A stretch of DNA of 64,000 bases from Pseudeuparius sepicola (taxonomy: Eukaryota; Arthropoda; Insecta; Coleoptera; Anthribidae). The stretch is taken from contig OY987301.1 of NCBI GenBank assembly GCA_963920635.1, forward strand, positions 57,046,560 to 57,110,559, written 5' to 3'. The stretch's first letter is position 1. Each line of letters starts with the position of its first letter. Made by a program: the position numbers and the translations under genes. Under the pieces are notes generated by a model, which had not been told where the DNA came from, ran no database searches, and saw only the letters and a program-made list of their open reading frames with translations. Below are positions 21,901-33,709 of the stretch, in pieces.

Positions 21901-22330
21901 CAGGGTGGCCCACCACGAACTGCATCGATCTATTTATGGAAAACTAAAAGTAGGAAAATTCTGAAAATGTGTCACCTCACCAATGCCGATGGGCGCTGCT
22001 CAACTAAAATATTTTGGTGAATCTGGCACTTCCGGTTATACCGGAACTCGATATCAACTTTCTTATCTCAAATTAAACACCATGTATATTATTGCATTTT
22101 TGGATTCTAGGCATTATTTTGGAACAAAAATATGCAACATGTCCTATGTCTAAATCCAACCGTGTTTGAGATATCTGCATTTTTCAGAAAAAAATTACAG
22201 GTGCAGACCTAAAGTCAATTAGCAATTTATACGAGGAAACCGCGAAATTTCAAAACGAATTTTTGGCATCGTGTAACAGAAGCCCTGACCTAGTGATCTC
22301 TGCTGAGAAATAAATCCGTTCTTATACAGG
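21901..22330. mobile_element. Remnant of a CAGGGTGGCCCA-ended Tc1/mariner-like element
   Basis: The terminus CAGGGTGGCCCACCACGAAC follows ATA at 21898-21900. It is followed about 125 bp later by CTTCCGGTTATACCGGAACT (about 22029). The same pairing of terminus and CTTCCGGTTAT(A)CCGG motif is found at 62583 and 62850, next to the transposase remnant, so this is probably the end of a related copy. The right end is not defined. Confidence 0.55.
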
Positions 22331-22615
22331 GTGTTCACAAAATATGAATAAAAATGACATTCAAAATGTGCTTAAATCTCGAAGTTTTCAAATAGAAACC
22401 CCCATTTTTTTTAATGCGATCTTATTCACCACTAAAAATGATGACAACTTGGTGTAAGGTTTCCTATACCTAAATGCAGTAATTTTCGATTAATTTACGA
22501 AAAACCCACTTTTCGCCCATAAAATGCGGGGTTTGCTTAACGCTTGGAAAATCATATCAGCCGTGGACGTTGAAAAGACAATCGCGGCTGAACAGAAATT
22601 TAGTAGGTATAGATA
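22331..22615. other. No gene seen
   Basis: AT-rich spacer between the TIR remnant and the MITE at 22625. Confidence 0.4.
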
Positions 22616-22624
22616 TACTTGAAC

Positions 22625-22965
22625 CACGGCCCTCGTAAAATAAACTGGACTGCTTTTCTATGCAATACAATCATTTGTCCCACATATATACATATTATGT
22701 CCCCCCGAATGGTCGGCCATATTGGGCGCACATGTCATTGGCTGTCAAATGTCAAATGCAAGAGCGCCGTGGTTGGCCGTTGTCAAATGTCATTTTGTGT
22801 TGCCAACGCAAATTACGCTTTGCTCCTAGAATGCACTCTAAATCCCCTATAATGCACACAATATGGCGGCTATCCAAGCCGGCGCCAGCGCCCTCTGCCG
22901 GATGGCTAAAAAATAGGGAAGTGACTTGGGCCCAATGGCGGTCTAGTTTATTTTACGAGGGCCGT
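22625..22965. mobile_element. Probable Mutator-like MITE with 9-bp target duplication (341 bp)
   Basis: Inverted ends CACGGCCCTCGTAAAATAAA (22625) and TTTATTTTACGAGGGCCGT (ending 22965). Flanks are direct duplicates TACTTGAAC at 22616-22624 and 22966-22974. A 9-bp duplication points to the Mutator superfamily. The interior is GC-richer than its surroundings and contains repeated GTCAAATGTCA-type words and ATGGCGGC. No transposase. The clean duplication suggests a fairly recent insertion. Confidence 0.9.
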
Positions 22966-22974
22966 TACTTGAAC

Positions 22975-23960
22975 GTTCATTCGCACACAAAACAGTCGCT
23001 CATGGTTTGTCGCTAGCACAACAAACGTTGACAGTTCAATAGTTTGCTCTATTCCATGGCCGACTGGAAGTTCATAGGTAACTAGGATTTACTGCAATGA
23101 AAACTAAACAGTATCATTTCTGATCTTAATTTTCTACTTTTTTAAATAAGTATATACATTATATCTAAGCACATTCAAATAAAAAATATTGTAAGGCTGA
23201 GCTGAAATAAGGTGATACTTGACAGGAATGTGAGGAATAAAGTCCCCTCTGAAAGTCTATTGGACTCCTCCGAACTCCTATATTTGCTGCGATGCCGGAT
23301 GAGGGGTTTATTTTATAGCGGATATCTCCAGCACACTTAAAAATATGTGGTAACCGCGGCGTTGCATCTGAGTGCGTGGCAACGCTGCATGCCCAGGGTC
23401 CGCCCCGATATTTGCCATCGCATGCTAGCCACACGTGCTGTCTTTATTTATGAGATTCGAACTCCTCCCACAGGCCCCCTTTGCTCCTCAGACCGAAAGT
23501 ATCTTTTAAATGCGTCCCCGCTTTATGATATACGTACTCCTGCGGTTGGCCAGCCAGCCTCGACTGCGCCTCTGCCGGTGAAGTCTGCATCCACCCGAAA
23601 AACTCAACTTTCGTCCTTGTTCCATAAACTACTACGGGCGGACACAATTAATTATTATGCTTTACATAAAGTACAGTCAGGTATAAAAAACTTGGGAAAT
23701 TTTGCAAGGTACCGGCAAGGTAAGAATAGCGCGGGTACTTGGATTCTACGAGGTGCCAGGAGAGTTGCCTTAACTTTGAGACGCTACCAGAAATAAATTA
23801 TTGTTGATAGAAAAAAGTTGTTTAGACAAATATCATAGGTAATTTTATATTGAACAACTTTTGTTAAGAAAATTTCGCGCTATCGTTAGCAGAAAAAAGA
23901 TATTAGATGTGAAACAAATTTGCAAACCCTTTTTTCTCAATTATTTTCTTATAACTTGTT
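22975..23960. other. Unassigned, with a GC-rich patch 23340-23650
   Basis: An open plus-strand frame (23347-23796) spans the GC-rich patch and codes for basic peptide without a known motif. On the minus strand AGTTCGAATCTC (about 23449-23460) resembles a tRNA B box, but no A box lies at the right distance. I do not call a gene. Confidence 0.4.
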
Positions 23961-24240
23961 ATATATGCAAAATTCAAGTAAATGTCAAGAGAACCAATTT
24001 GCAGAGCACCTTTTTTCCTTTAAAAAAGGTATCGACTATTTTTTTGGTAAAATTAAAAATACAGCTGTTATCAGCGAAAACTAATTTACCACTAAATTCA
24101 AGGTGGCGGAAAGCCTGCAAAGGGTTGATGGTCGAAAATTCAGACTTTCTATATGGTGTATTATCGATGGATAAGAAAATTTTTCTTATCCAATGAATTG
24201 CGTTATTACCCATATAAATCCAACAAAATTTACTGGATTA

Positions 24241-26183
24241 TTAATAAAAGGTAAAATTTTTGTGGAGAAGGGGAAAACGATTTTTATATTATTTTTATAA
24301 ACATGAGAAATTCCTAGCATTATGCGGATTATTCCTTTTTGTGGGAGGGGAGGCCTGCTTGCAAAAGTCAAATCGATCCAAATAAATAAATTATTTTTCC
24401 CTACATAAAACAAGTTGGTAGGCGTATACGTAATAGGTAATTAAGCAATGGAAAATAGAATATTCCATACATAGTTTCCAAAAATATATAAGTATAAATA
24501 CATTCCTTTCGACAAGAAAGGATATTTTAGTTGTACTAATACCTAATCAAAATATCAATGTATAGCAGGAAGAATTTTAACGACTCGGATAACTAGCCTT
24601 CGTTTTTTATATTTTTGAGAATTACACACGTGAACGTCAGTTTTATTAGTAAGTTTGCTTGATATCTAGTTGTCTACTTAGCAGAGAATTTTAACAACTC
24701 GACTGTTTCTTTAGGAAACATTGAAGTAGAAATATGCAGAATAATTAAAAGAAAGTTATTAAAGGCTTAAAGTGCATATTTTTATTTGTAATAATTATAA
24801 CTGTAATTTGATAAATATGTTTATGTTATTTAAAAAATGCCGACATAATGATATCGTCTACGCAATTATTTCTTAAGTAGGTACAAAAGGAACAAACTTT
24901 TTCAAAAACAAGATCACAGCCACACAGTGAGTGTGAGTATATCAGAAACACTTACCAAAATATAGTGGCGAATTTAATTTAATTGAAAAAACACATTTGG
25001 CAATCTGTGATTCCGTCAATACTAAAGAAATAAATTCGTGTCGTGCGTTAAAGGAATAATTTGAAACAAAAGGACAAAGTACTGTGTAACATGCTCGGTA
25101 ACATGTAACGTAACAATGATTTAGTAGGTAGTTAGTATTATTACAGATACCTAGGTATAAATTTATAAGGAGTACATACACTTAATGAAATTAGTATAAA
25201 ACATCACCAAGCTAGTTATACTGGTGTTTTTGATAAAGATAATTACCATGTATTACTATTATGCAATTAATTTCACACTAGTACAAGTACATACAACAGT
25301 ACATTAACTACCTGCGGAGATAGATTGCTTTGAGTTACTATACAGATATCTGGTATCTCCGTGACTTGGTGAACATTTTTTTCGAAATTGTGCAGCTCAT
25401 TGTGAATTAATAATTTCTATTTTTAATATTTGGGAACTTGAGAACCGGTAAAAACATAAAAAGATGCCTATCATTTCGCTAAGAGAAATATTTTTGGACA
25501 TGCTACATTAGCATAAGCACGCATCATATCCTTAATTTGATTAGATGGGAATAAATTAACATGCAATATTGAAGAATGAGTTGGCGTCTTAAATTTCAGA
25601 AGGATGCTTCATAGATGATATTGTAAATTTTCAGTAGACACGATGAGCTTTCATTATTTTCGATACAATTTTCATATATGTATCATTGCGAAATAATAAA
25701 ATTATTTGTTTAAAGTTGCAAAATGTTAATTCCTGTTAGAGGAACTAATGTGAAGACATCCACCTCACTAAACAATACAACATTCACAAAATGTTTATAC
25801 ACTGTTCTGGTATAACATATAACATTGTTATTCATATACCTACATAATAATGATAATTTGAATAGCATTTTGAATAAACTTTTACCGCATTTTTAATGTT
25901 AATAGAACGTGCAATCTGGCTATATAAACGTTTGTCATAACGTTACCAGAATGTTTCTAAGAAGTTAGTGAAATGTTGTGTAATTCACATTAATAAAACA
26001 AACTTCAAAATGTTTGCAAGATGTTATGTGAATGTTATAGGAACGTTATTAATTAATGATAGCTAAACATGTAATACTTAACGTTCTTTAAACATCCTAT
26101 TAACTTTCTTTATAGGTTTCTTAGAAACGCTTATTAAATAGTATTTTTTAAACATTAATTCCATGTTTTTATAACATTCTGAA
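24241..26183. other. AT-rich; word-repetitive AACGTT/AATGTTT zone at 25780-26183
   Basis: No gene recognised. From about 25780 the sequence is loaded with AACGTT, AACATT, AATGTTT and GAACGTT words spaced irregularly. The same style recurs at 28990-29280. Confidence 0.55.
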
Positions 26184-26467
26184 CATATTCCTTAAATGTT
26201 TCTTCCGGAGCTCTCCTGCGTGACATATAGGTAGCTCTTCGACTCAAGCCTTCGCATTCGATTACACGGGACATTCTCAGGGTGCAATGTACTGACCAAA
26301 ACTCAGATGTATTGTGTATTGACTAAGTACCTACTCGTACAGTACATCTAAGTCTCAGGCTACGTCATGCCCTGAGAATGTCCCATGTAATAGAAGGCGA
26401 AAGCTCGGGTCGAGAAGCTACAGACGCAGGAGAGATCCGGAAGAAATACCCAAGGAATATTTCCTTC
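26184..26467. mobile_element. Fold-back MITE M2
   Basis: The left arm (26184-26290: TTTCTTCCGGAGCTCTCCTG ... GGGACATTCTCAGGG) is the reverse complement of the right arm (26364-26467: CCCTGAGAATGTCCC ... GATCCGGAAGAAATA). Arms are about 100 bp with a loop of about 75 bp. No coding capacity. Flanking duplications are not obvious. Confidence 0.88.
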
Positions 26468-27326
26468 TTGCATTTAGCTACTTCTGATTTTGAAATTTTC
26501 ATCACTACTCGTATTTAGAAAGAACGCACAGCTTAGAGGCACAACGGCACATCATATTTCAGCAAACAAGGACACTTATAGATGTTCCCAATAAAAATGA
26601 GCAAAAATAAGCAGTTTCCCAGTGAATTTATTGAAGGGGTCATGATAAATTTAAAGACACGCCGTTTAATAAGAAATGCCTTTTTATTTTCCAGTATTAT
26701 AAGTATAGTAGGTAAATTATTATATATTCCACTTGCATATTCACTTTGTTTGCCATTTTCCTGAAACAAAAAGTTGCGTTAGGTTCTATACGTAGTTTAA
26801 AAATGTATCAGGTGATTCGCACATTTTCCTCCCCCCCGACTTTTGTATTTTTGGGCTAGAAAAAATTAAAAATACTAATAATCAAAAATAGACGCCCGGG
26901 GCCTAAGTATGGAAAAACGAAACGAAATAGAAAATTTTTGAAACTAAAAGCTTAAATGGAGCATACTAAGGTACATACATTTCCCATGCAAATTTAATAA
27001 AATAGTGAACTCCAAAATGGCGAAAATGACGTCACTGTCGACTTTTTTCCCAGGAACGTATACCAATTTCATTTCATATAATATATATCGAAAGCGCTCA
27101 TTTTTATGAACAACTTTCGTTTAAAAAAAATTGTCTGTCTTTTTCCGTTTGAAAGTTACATGGCCAAAACAGACCGTATGAATATGGTCTAAATTTCTCG
27201 GATCGTATGTAAATGAAACGGTAGGTATTTTGTTTATGGACTTTTTTTATATAGGCCCATTAAAGAAGAATATGCCTTCTATTTAAGTAAGTATTTTGCA
27301 GAAAAAAACATCTAGGGTTCCGCTCT
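26468..27326. other. No gene; fragment of MITE M3
   Basis: Positions about 27246-27280 (TATAGGCCCATTAAAGAAGA onward) match the left arm of the MITE at 31776-31979. The rest is unassigned AT-rich sequence, including a short ACCGTAT palindromic word near 27172-27230. Confidence 0.5.
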
Positions 27327-27788
27327 CAAGCAGGCCTTGACGGGCAATTTATTCATTTTTAGTTCAAAGGTAACCTACCTTTTCCTTAAGAGATATCGAA
27401 AAATTTTACTATAAAAAGTTGTTCATAATACAAATCTAAGTCCCCGTACCAAACAATTGGCACACTTTGATTTTTTCAAATTTTTCCATTTTTGTGGTTT
27501 TAGCGCAAATCAAGTACATTTATCGATAAATTTTATCAGAAAAAGTCGTTCAGAATGCAAATTTAAGGCCCTGTACTACATTTTAAAATAATCAGCATAT
27601 TTTGACTTTTCTAAAAAATTAAGGTGAAATTTGAAAAAAAGTATGCCGATTGTTTTAAAATTTGGTACGGAGACTTAGATTTGCATTCTGAACAACTTTT
27701 TCTAATAAAATTTGTCGATATCTCTTCAGGAAAAGGTAGTTTACCTGAACTGAAAATTAATAAATTGCCCGTGTCAAGGCCTGCTTGA
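27327..27788. mobile_element. Inverted-repeat element, arms about 170-190 bp
   Basis: Left CAAGCAGGCCTTGACGGGCA (27327) pairs with right TGCCCGTGTCAAGGCCTGCTTG (ending 27788). The pairing continues inward through AAGAGATATCGA / TCGATATCTCTT. The sequence to the right (27800-27925, with TTTCAACTCGAATTTTTTTT and GGGTCCACCGTGTA) resembles the terminal part of the element at 40461-41194, so this may be the core of a larger Tc1/mariner-type fold-back element. Confidence 0.85.
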
Positions 27789-27925
27789 TTTTTAAAATAT
27801 AAAAATATAGTGCAAATTAGTTTCTAATCAAGCAAGGCTGATCCTCCTTCCAAAGGTCAAGTTTCAACTCGAATTTTTTTTGTCTTTTACACCTATCGTA
27901 TAGTCGATCTGGGTCCACCGTGTAG

Positions 27926-28980
27926 GTATATGTTCAGTGACGGTGTTTTCATGCAGTTAGATTTAAGCTATATCATTGCATGTTAATATGTATCCAACAT
28001 GAGATTTTAGGGACATGCTAAATTGTCGCAGTTGAGAATATTTTATTTAAAGAAAGGACAGGTACATTTCATGAAAGAATTAGTATTCTTGAGGTTAGAC
28101 AAAAAAATAACCCCTCCTTAAGAGTTAACAAAATAATATAAAAAGAACAGGGACGTCAACACAGGCTTTTCACGTGGAATGTGGCACGCTAATTCGTGTT
28201 TTGACCATTGAAACACCACCACATAGGCATATTCCAAATTTGCTGAATTGCTCTTGGGAACCATGGAATGTTTTTGTGTATTTTCTACTGGTACTAAAAT
28301 AGTAAACTAAAATAAGGCATGCTTCTTAATATCAGTGGGAAATTTCCTTAAGTAGCGTACAGACGATTTTTTCAAAAAAGCTGATTATTATAAACAAAAA
28401 TATAAATTTCACTGAAACGTCGAAACTTTTAGGGTTATTTTCTTCTTCTTCTCATCTTTTATAAGGGTTATCAAGTACAAAAAGATTCGGAGTTTTGGGC
28501 CTTTCGTTCTCTAACCTAAGAGATATTTTTTTCAAAAGTTACAAGGCTACAATTAAGTCAATTGGCTTGAGAAAATTTCTCACGCGAATCTATTAGGATC
28601 TTAGGATCCGTTTGATATCGGGTCTCCAGTCTCTCCACTAGGTACCAGAAATTTGAGCGACGAGCGACTGCGGGACCGGGACGGCTGAGCCAACGCCAGC
28701 TAAATAGGTGGTATTGGCCGAGCCGGCCGAGCTGTCTACTGTGCCGCGAATTCATCACTTTTTTACTTTTAGACCAGCAAGACATGCATTTTTGTGATTT
28801 CTCTACGTTTCCTACTCATTATAGCAAATAATTACATATTTTCACTTACCCAAACACAACGTAACACAAGGTATACCGTGAGTTGACGCACACTAAACAC
28901 TACACGAATTTGTGAGTGAACGTGAACAAATATGGCGGGTGGCGGCTTCCTTTCCTGCCGTTCCTGTTGAGAAACTACTC
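27926..28980. other. No gene recognised
   Basis: AT-rich, with a GC-richer patch (28600-28740) that has an open minus-strand frame without motif. Confidence 0.45.
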
Positions 28981-29288
28981 ATGCGCAAATCAACAAGTTC
29001 AAAATTGAACCACAATATAACGTTAAATAACCATTGAATCAATGTTGCTTCGATGCTTTTCAATTAATGTTTTACATCGAATGCAAACATAAACGTTAAA
29101 AAATGTTTTTCGGCGAACATTGTATAAATGTCGGGTGTAGGTAAAGTAAATATCAGGTAAAAGTTTGTTTAAAAATGTTTGTGATTTAACAGTAATCTAA
29201 CTAGGAAATAACGTTTTTAAAGACATGTTATATAAGTTATTTAATGCAAACGTTGATAATAAGTAAAAGTACGTTTCTTGTTTACTGG

Positions 29289-30514
29289 GACGGTTTTTCC
29301 ATCCACGGTTGAGCAACTGGCAACACCGCAGAGTACTGTGGCTGGCCAGATTAAGGGTGGATGATCCACGAAAATATTTAAAAGAATGTCTGTTTCCTCC
29401 GCGGTTGTCCACGAAATTTGGCCGCTAAAAGGACGCAATATGAAATATTTAAACTAAAATAAACACAGGGAGGCGATGGCTCCTGTACTGCTACGATGGA
29501 CCGTGAAGTCTACTTCGCCCCTAGGGTCACAGATTCAATGTCATCCTCGTAGCAGCGACGCTACTAAATTTTATTCGCGAATAGGAACAACTTTTCGGGT
29601 AAAAAAGTTGCCGCGAAGTTATTAGGAGATGGGTGCGGTACTGCTATGGTGGAGGTCCTTGGCTGTCGACTATACTACGCCCCTAGGGTCGCAGATCTAA
29701 TGTCAACCTCGTAGGAGCGTCGTTTCTAATTTTTATTCGCGAAATTGAACATCTTTTCGGGTAAAAAAATTTCCGCAAAGTTATTAGGAGATGGCTGCGG
29801 TACTGCTTTGGTGGAGGTCGTTGGCTGTCGACTATACTTCTGCCCTATTAGGGTCGCAGATCCAATGTCACCCTCGTAGGGGCGACGCGAAAAAATTGCC
29901 GCGAAGTTATTAGGAGATGGCTGCGGTACTGCTTTGGTGGAGGTCCTTGGCTGTCGACTATACTACGCCCCTAGGGTCGCAGATCTAATGTCAACAGCGT
30001 AGGAGCGTCGTTTCTAATTTTATTCGCGAAATTGAACATCTTTTCGGGTAAAAAAATTGCCGCGAAGTTATTAAGCGACGGATCCTGTACTGCTATGATG
30101 GAGGCCGTTGCCTGTCGACTATACTTCGCCCCTAGGGTCGCAGATCCAATGTTACGCCCGTAGGAGCGGCGCTAAGAATTTTTCATTGCTAAATTGAACA
30201 AACAGATACCTAGCTTAAAAAAATTCGCCGCGAAGTTAATAGGCGATGGCTAAGGAACTGCTATGGTGCTGGTGGTTGACTGTCAAGTCTACTTTGCCCC
30301 TACGGTCGCAGATCCAATGTCACCCCCGTAGGAGCGACGCTACTAATTTTTATTCGCGAAATGGAACAACTAATAACTTCGCGTCGAGTTTTTTTAACCT
30401 AGCTGTTGTTCAATTTCGCAAATAAAAATTAGTAGCGCCGCGGAATTTCGTGGCCGGCCACGGTAGGTATTGTGCGGTGTTGACAGTTGTTCGATCGTGG
30501 ATGGAAAAACCGTC
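29289..30514. mobile_element. Long-TIR element with an internal minisatellite (1226 bp)
   Basis: Ends GACGGTTTTTCCATCCACG (29289) and CGTGGATGGAAAAACCGTC (ending 30514) are perfect reverse complements over 19 bp. Symmetry continues inward (TGTTGACAGTTGTTCGAT-type on the right; GAGCAACTGGCAACACCGCA on the left). Between them lie about six GC-richer tandem units, the last part inverted. There is no transposase. The structure is like Foldback-type elements, where minisatellite blocks make up the TIR. No duplication is evident at the flanks. Confidence 0.85.
29463..30440 (+). repeat. Tandem minisatellite, units about 155-165 bp
   Basis: The phase mark (G)GAGATGG(C/G)TGCGGTACTGCT and variants starts near 29471, 29626, 29788, 29913, 30076 and 30241. 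Each unit also carries GGGTCGCAGATC(C/T)AATGT and GTAAAAAA(G/A)TTGCCGCGAAGTT. The 29788 unit is shortened. The final stretch (about 30361-30440) repeats the motif in inverted orientation. Confidence 0.93.
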
Positions 30515-30599
30515 TTCACCGATGTCTTCACATCAGTGATAGAGGAAATAATTATTTCCTATATGTTCTATATTTCTCGGTTTTTGGAAAAAAGTATAT

Positions 30600-30740
30600 C
30601 TCAATTATTAATTTTTTGGTCGCCCCATAAAACAAAGTTTGCTTTTCGTTAATTAATAGTTATTTATGTACCAAGGCACTGAAGTTCAACTTTTTATGAC
30701 TCATGTGGAATTTAGTTGCCGAGGCCTCTGGCCGAGGCGA
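30600..30740. mobile_element. MITE M1, copy 2 (partial)
   Basis: TATTTATGTACCAAGGCACT through CATGTGGAATTTAGTTGCCG matches the reverse complement of 8193-8252. TTTTTTGGTCGCCCCATAAA upstream matches the outer part (reverse of 8270-8295). The opposite arm is missing beyond GCCTCTGGCCGAGGC. Confidence 0.85.
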
Positions 30741-31630
30741 GTTGTTTTATTCGCATTTCTACCAAACACATCCCTCAATATTTATTTTTTTAAATGAACT
30801 TTTGAATCTACAAACTGAAACTTACATTAAATGCAATAGTATTGCCAATAAACGTAACAATAATTTAACTGTAAGAAAAAATAGGAGTTTATTGAAAATA
30901 AGGTAAGGGAATATTATAAAGGGAACATTGTCAATGCTTTCGCATTATGTAAAAAATAGTATCGAATTACTATTCTTGCAGATCAAATGTCTAATTGTGT
31001 CAATCTATGTATTATTATAATAATAAATAAATACAGTTCTTAAATGTGCCAATTTTAATTGTAGAATTGATTATAATCCTTATTATTTGCTTGTGTAGCT
31101 TGAGTTTTGACCTCGGTTTTGACCGAGCCGAAATGGAACATATCAAAACAGGTCAATTTTGAATGCAGGCCGATTTAGGTCATTTCGATGTAGCCTACCT
31201 GTCCGCCGGAGCATCGCCCGGGCCGAGTTGGGGGATGCCCGTAATTATGTTTCCTATGTAGGTATGTAAGCGATATCGATAAATTTAGCTCATTTTCTTG
31301 ACTTCCTAATTGGATCATGACGACCTGGTTTTCACCAAATTTTTAGAAACTATACCTATATTGAGGAGCAGGCGACAAATTATATTTGCTAATTTAATAA
31401 TATAATAAGAGCAAGGATTTGGGTCACAGTTAGCCGAAAATAATCGCCAAGAAAAGACCTTGGAAATACATTATTTTTGACTCTTCCTTTATCTAGGTAC
31501 ATTAACAAGTTATATTATTATTTTTTTCGTATTAGCTAACCTATATACCAGAGCCCATATCTATATTCATTAACAATAAGTAATAACTTAAAAATTGCCC
31601 CGTCAAAGTCTTTGCTTATATATGTTACAG
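30741..31630. other. No gene seen
   Basis: AT-rich. A GC-richer patch at 31195-31245 has no recognised content. Confidence 0.45.
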
Positions 31631-31775
31631 CCCGTATATGAAAACAGACCGTACGTATACGGTCTAGGCTGTATCTATACGGCCTAAATGGCGCAGACCG
31701 TATGTAAGTGACATGGCATTTCATATACGGACTAGACCGTTAACATACGGACTATTGACATTCAGTCTGTATGTG

Positions 31776-31979
31776 CAATCGTAGTGAATTACCCTTCTTT
31801 TTTATATAGGCCCATTAAAGAAGAATATGCCTTCTTTTAGTATGTACTTTGCCGAAAAAAAATCTAGGGTCCCTATATATTATACCAAATAATTACCTTT
31901 TTTTCCTTCAAAATACTACGTACCAGCAAGAAGTAATATCCTTCTTTGATGGGCCTATGTAAAAAAGAAGGGGTAATTC
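31776..31979. mobile_element. MITE M3 (about 204 bp)
   Basis: Inverted ends GAATTACCCTTCTTTTTTAT (31776) and ...AAAAAAGAAGGGGTAATTC (ending 31979), pairing over about 65 bp with a short loop. An arm fragment occurs at about 27240-27280. No duplication is certain. Confidence 0.85.
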
Positions 31980-32137
31980 AGAAATGGCGGACGTCGAAAC
32001 CGCCCGGAAAACACTGCACATATATTCTGTCTTTGTTTAAATCTCTCTGTGATATACGGTCTAGTTGCCGATAGACCGTATATAATAGGACTAGTCCTTT
32101 TGCAAACCGACTAGACCGTTTGTTGACGGACAAGCTT

Positions 32138-32139
<2 letters not shown>

Positions 32140-32176
<37 letters not shown>
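32140..32176. repeat. (TA)n microsatellite
   Basis: Uninterrupted AT dinucleotide run of about 18 units. Confidence 0.97.
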
Positions 32177-32178
<2 letters not shown>

Positions 32179-33709
32179 ACTAATATCTTCAGTTTTACAT
32201 ATACGGTCTGTAACATAATATTGAGATCACGATAGATGTGACGATTCGCGACAAATATTGTGTGGACTTGGTTTGGAAGTTTCGGCAGTTTTAGATTTTT
32301 TCAAAAATATCTCGGAAAGTAGGCCATAACACAAAGTTAGCTTATCAGAAATGCAATTTTTCTTTCAAATAAAGTTCTTCGAGAAATGCACATTTGTGAA
32401 GATATTCTCGAGTGGGCCCTCCTTAAATAGACACCCTGTATATAACTTATGCTGTTTGGGCTGCCCAAATATATTATGTCTCTGTATTTTTAAACATCTC
32501 GCGTCTTGATTATTTAATAAACACTCTACATAAGTTATAAAAAATATACAGGGTGAGTTACGTAGGCCGCGGTGGTCTATATCTTCTACATTGTTATTGC
32601 TAGAAAAAAGTATAAACGAAACTTGTAGAGAAACATGAGTACTCCATTCCGAAAATATTTTCCAATTTACAACATGATCCAATAAGTAGTGGCGACCCAA
32701 AGTTATATTTTTTAAACGCAACACCCCGTATTTTATTACATTTTTAGAAAGCCCTTAAAGAGTAGGTACTTTTTGGTAGAGTATTTAAAGGTTAGGGAGT
32801 TATTTCCATTTTATTCTAAGAAAGGGCTTTAAAAGGTCCGATTACATGGTACAAAATGTCACTTTTAAAGCTGTAAAAAATAAAAAGACATATTCTTGTT
32901 ATTTTGGTGAATTGTAAATAGTCGAAAACCTACCTGTAAATGTAACGCCATAAATAAATAACATAAGCCGATGTAATAATTTAATGTGCGTAGGGTTGCC
33001 GAGAGACACGAGACGTCTCGTCTCTTCTCGAAGTCATTTTGTCTCGTCTCGAGAGCATTTTGTCTCGAAATTGAAGACGAGACGAGATAAAATCCTTCGA
33101 GACAAGCTCGAGACGAGACATCTCGAAAAATGTTAACGACTTAAAACGATTCAAACGACTGATAATAACAATATTTTAAATTTTAATTAATAAAAAACAG
33201 CATCATTTAGTGTAATCTGGTAATACGTAGGTACTTAGCTATAAATTGTTAATATAAAATATAAAACCTTTATTAAAAACTGTGTGGTGTTTTACAGTAA
33301 AAAAAAAAAAAATTAAAGTATTTTATAGCTAAAAATAAATCGATCAATATAAACTAAACTGAAGATACAAGAATCATAGTCCTTTCGGCGTAGAATAAAT
33401 CATAAATAGGTAAGTTCGGCTAATCAAAGATTAGCTTATCTTTTAACTTACAAGTGTACCATGAGTTAAGCTTGTTACGGCAATACTTAATTAGTCTCTT
33501 GCCATCTTCGAAATGTGTGGATTAAATAATGTAGGTAATTTATTTCAATTCAGTTTTGTTTATTCTTCTTACTACCAACTCGTAAATTAATTGTGTTAAT
33601 TATGTTTCATATAAATATAGTGTTATCATTTCCAGTAACTCCGATGGTTGCAAGGATTGCGCGAAATCTGAATTTTTTGTAAATAGAACACGCTAGATAT
33701 TATTACATT

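Larger units (their letters stand above)
21630..24240. mobile_element. Inverted-repeat element with about 270-bp arms, interrupted by other elements
   Basis: The left arm (about 21630-21900, with ATCGATAGTACACCATATAG and GGTGCTCTGCAAATTTGTTC) is the reverse complement of the right arm (about 23965-24240). The space between holds a CAGGGTGGCCCACC terminus (21901), a CAGGGTGTTC terminus (22327), a MITE with a 9-bp duplication (22625-22965) and unassigned sequence. It is therefore either a fold-back element opened by later insertions or a transposon that has lost its coding part. Confidence 0.8.
31631..32226. repeat. Cluster of ACCGTAT / ATACGGT palindromic words
   Basis: AGACCGTACGTATACGGTCT, AGACCGTATGT, ATACGGACTAGACCGT, ATACGGTCTAG, AGACCGTATATAAT, ACTAGACCGTTT and ATACGGTCTGTAAC recur over about 600 bp, in both orientations and often as self-complementary pairs. 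They are interrupted by MITE M3 (31776-31979) and a (TA)n run. The words resemble a degenerate array of short palindromes. Confidence 0.7.

Noticed and set aside
23440..23470. tRNA-like B box on the minus strand (AGTTCGAATCTC)
   Set aside because: No A box at the right spacing and no cloverleaf can be drawn.
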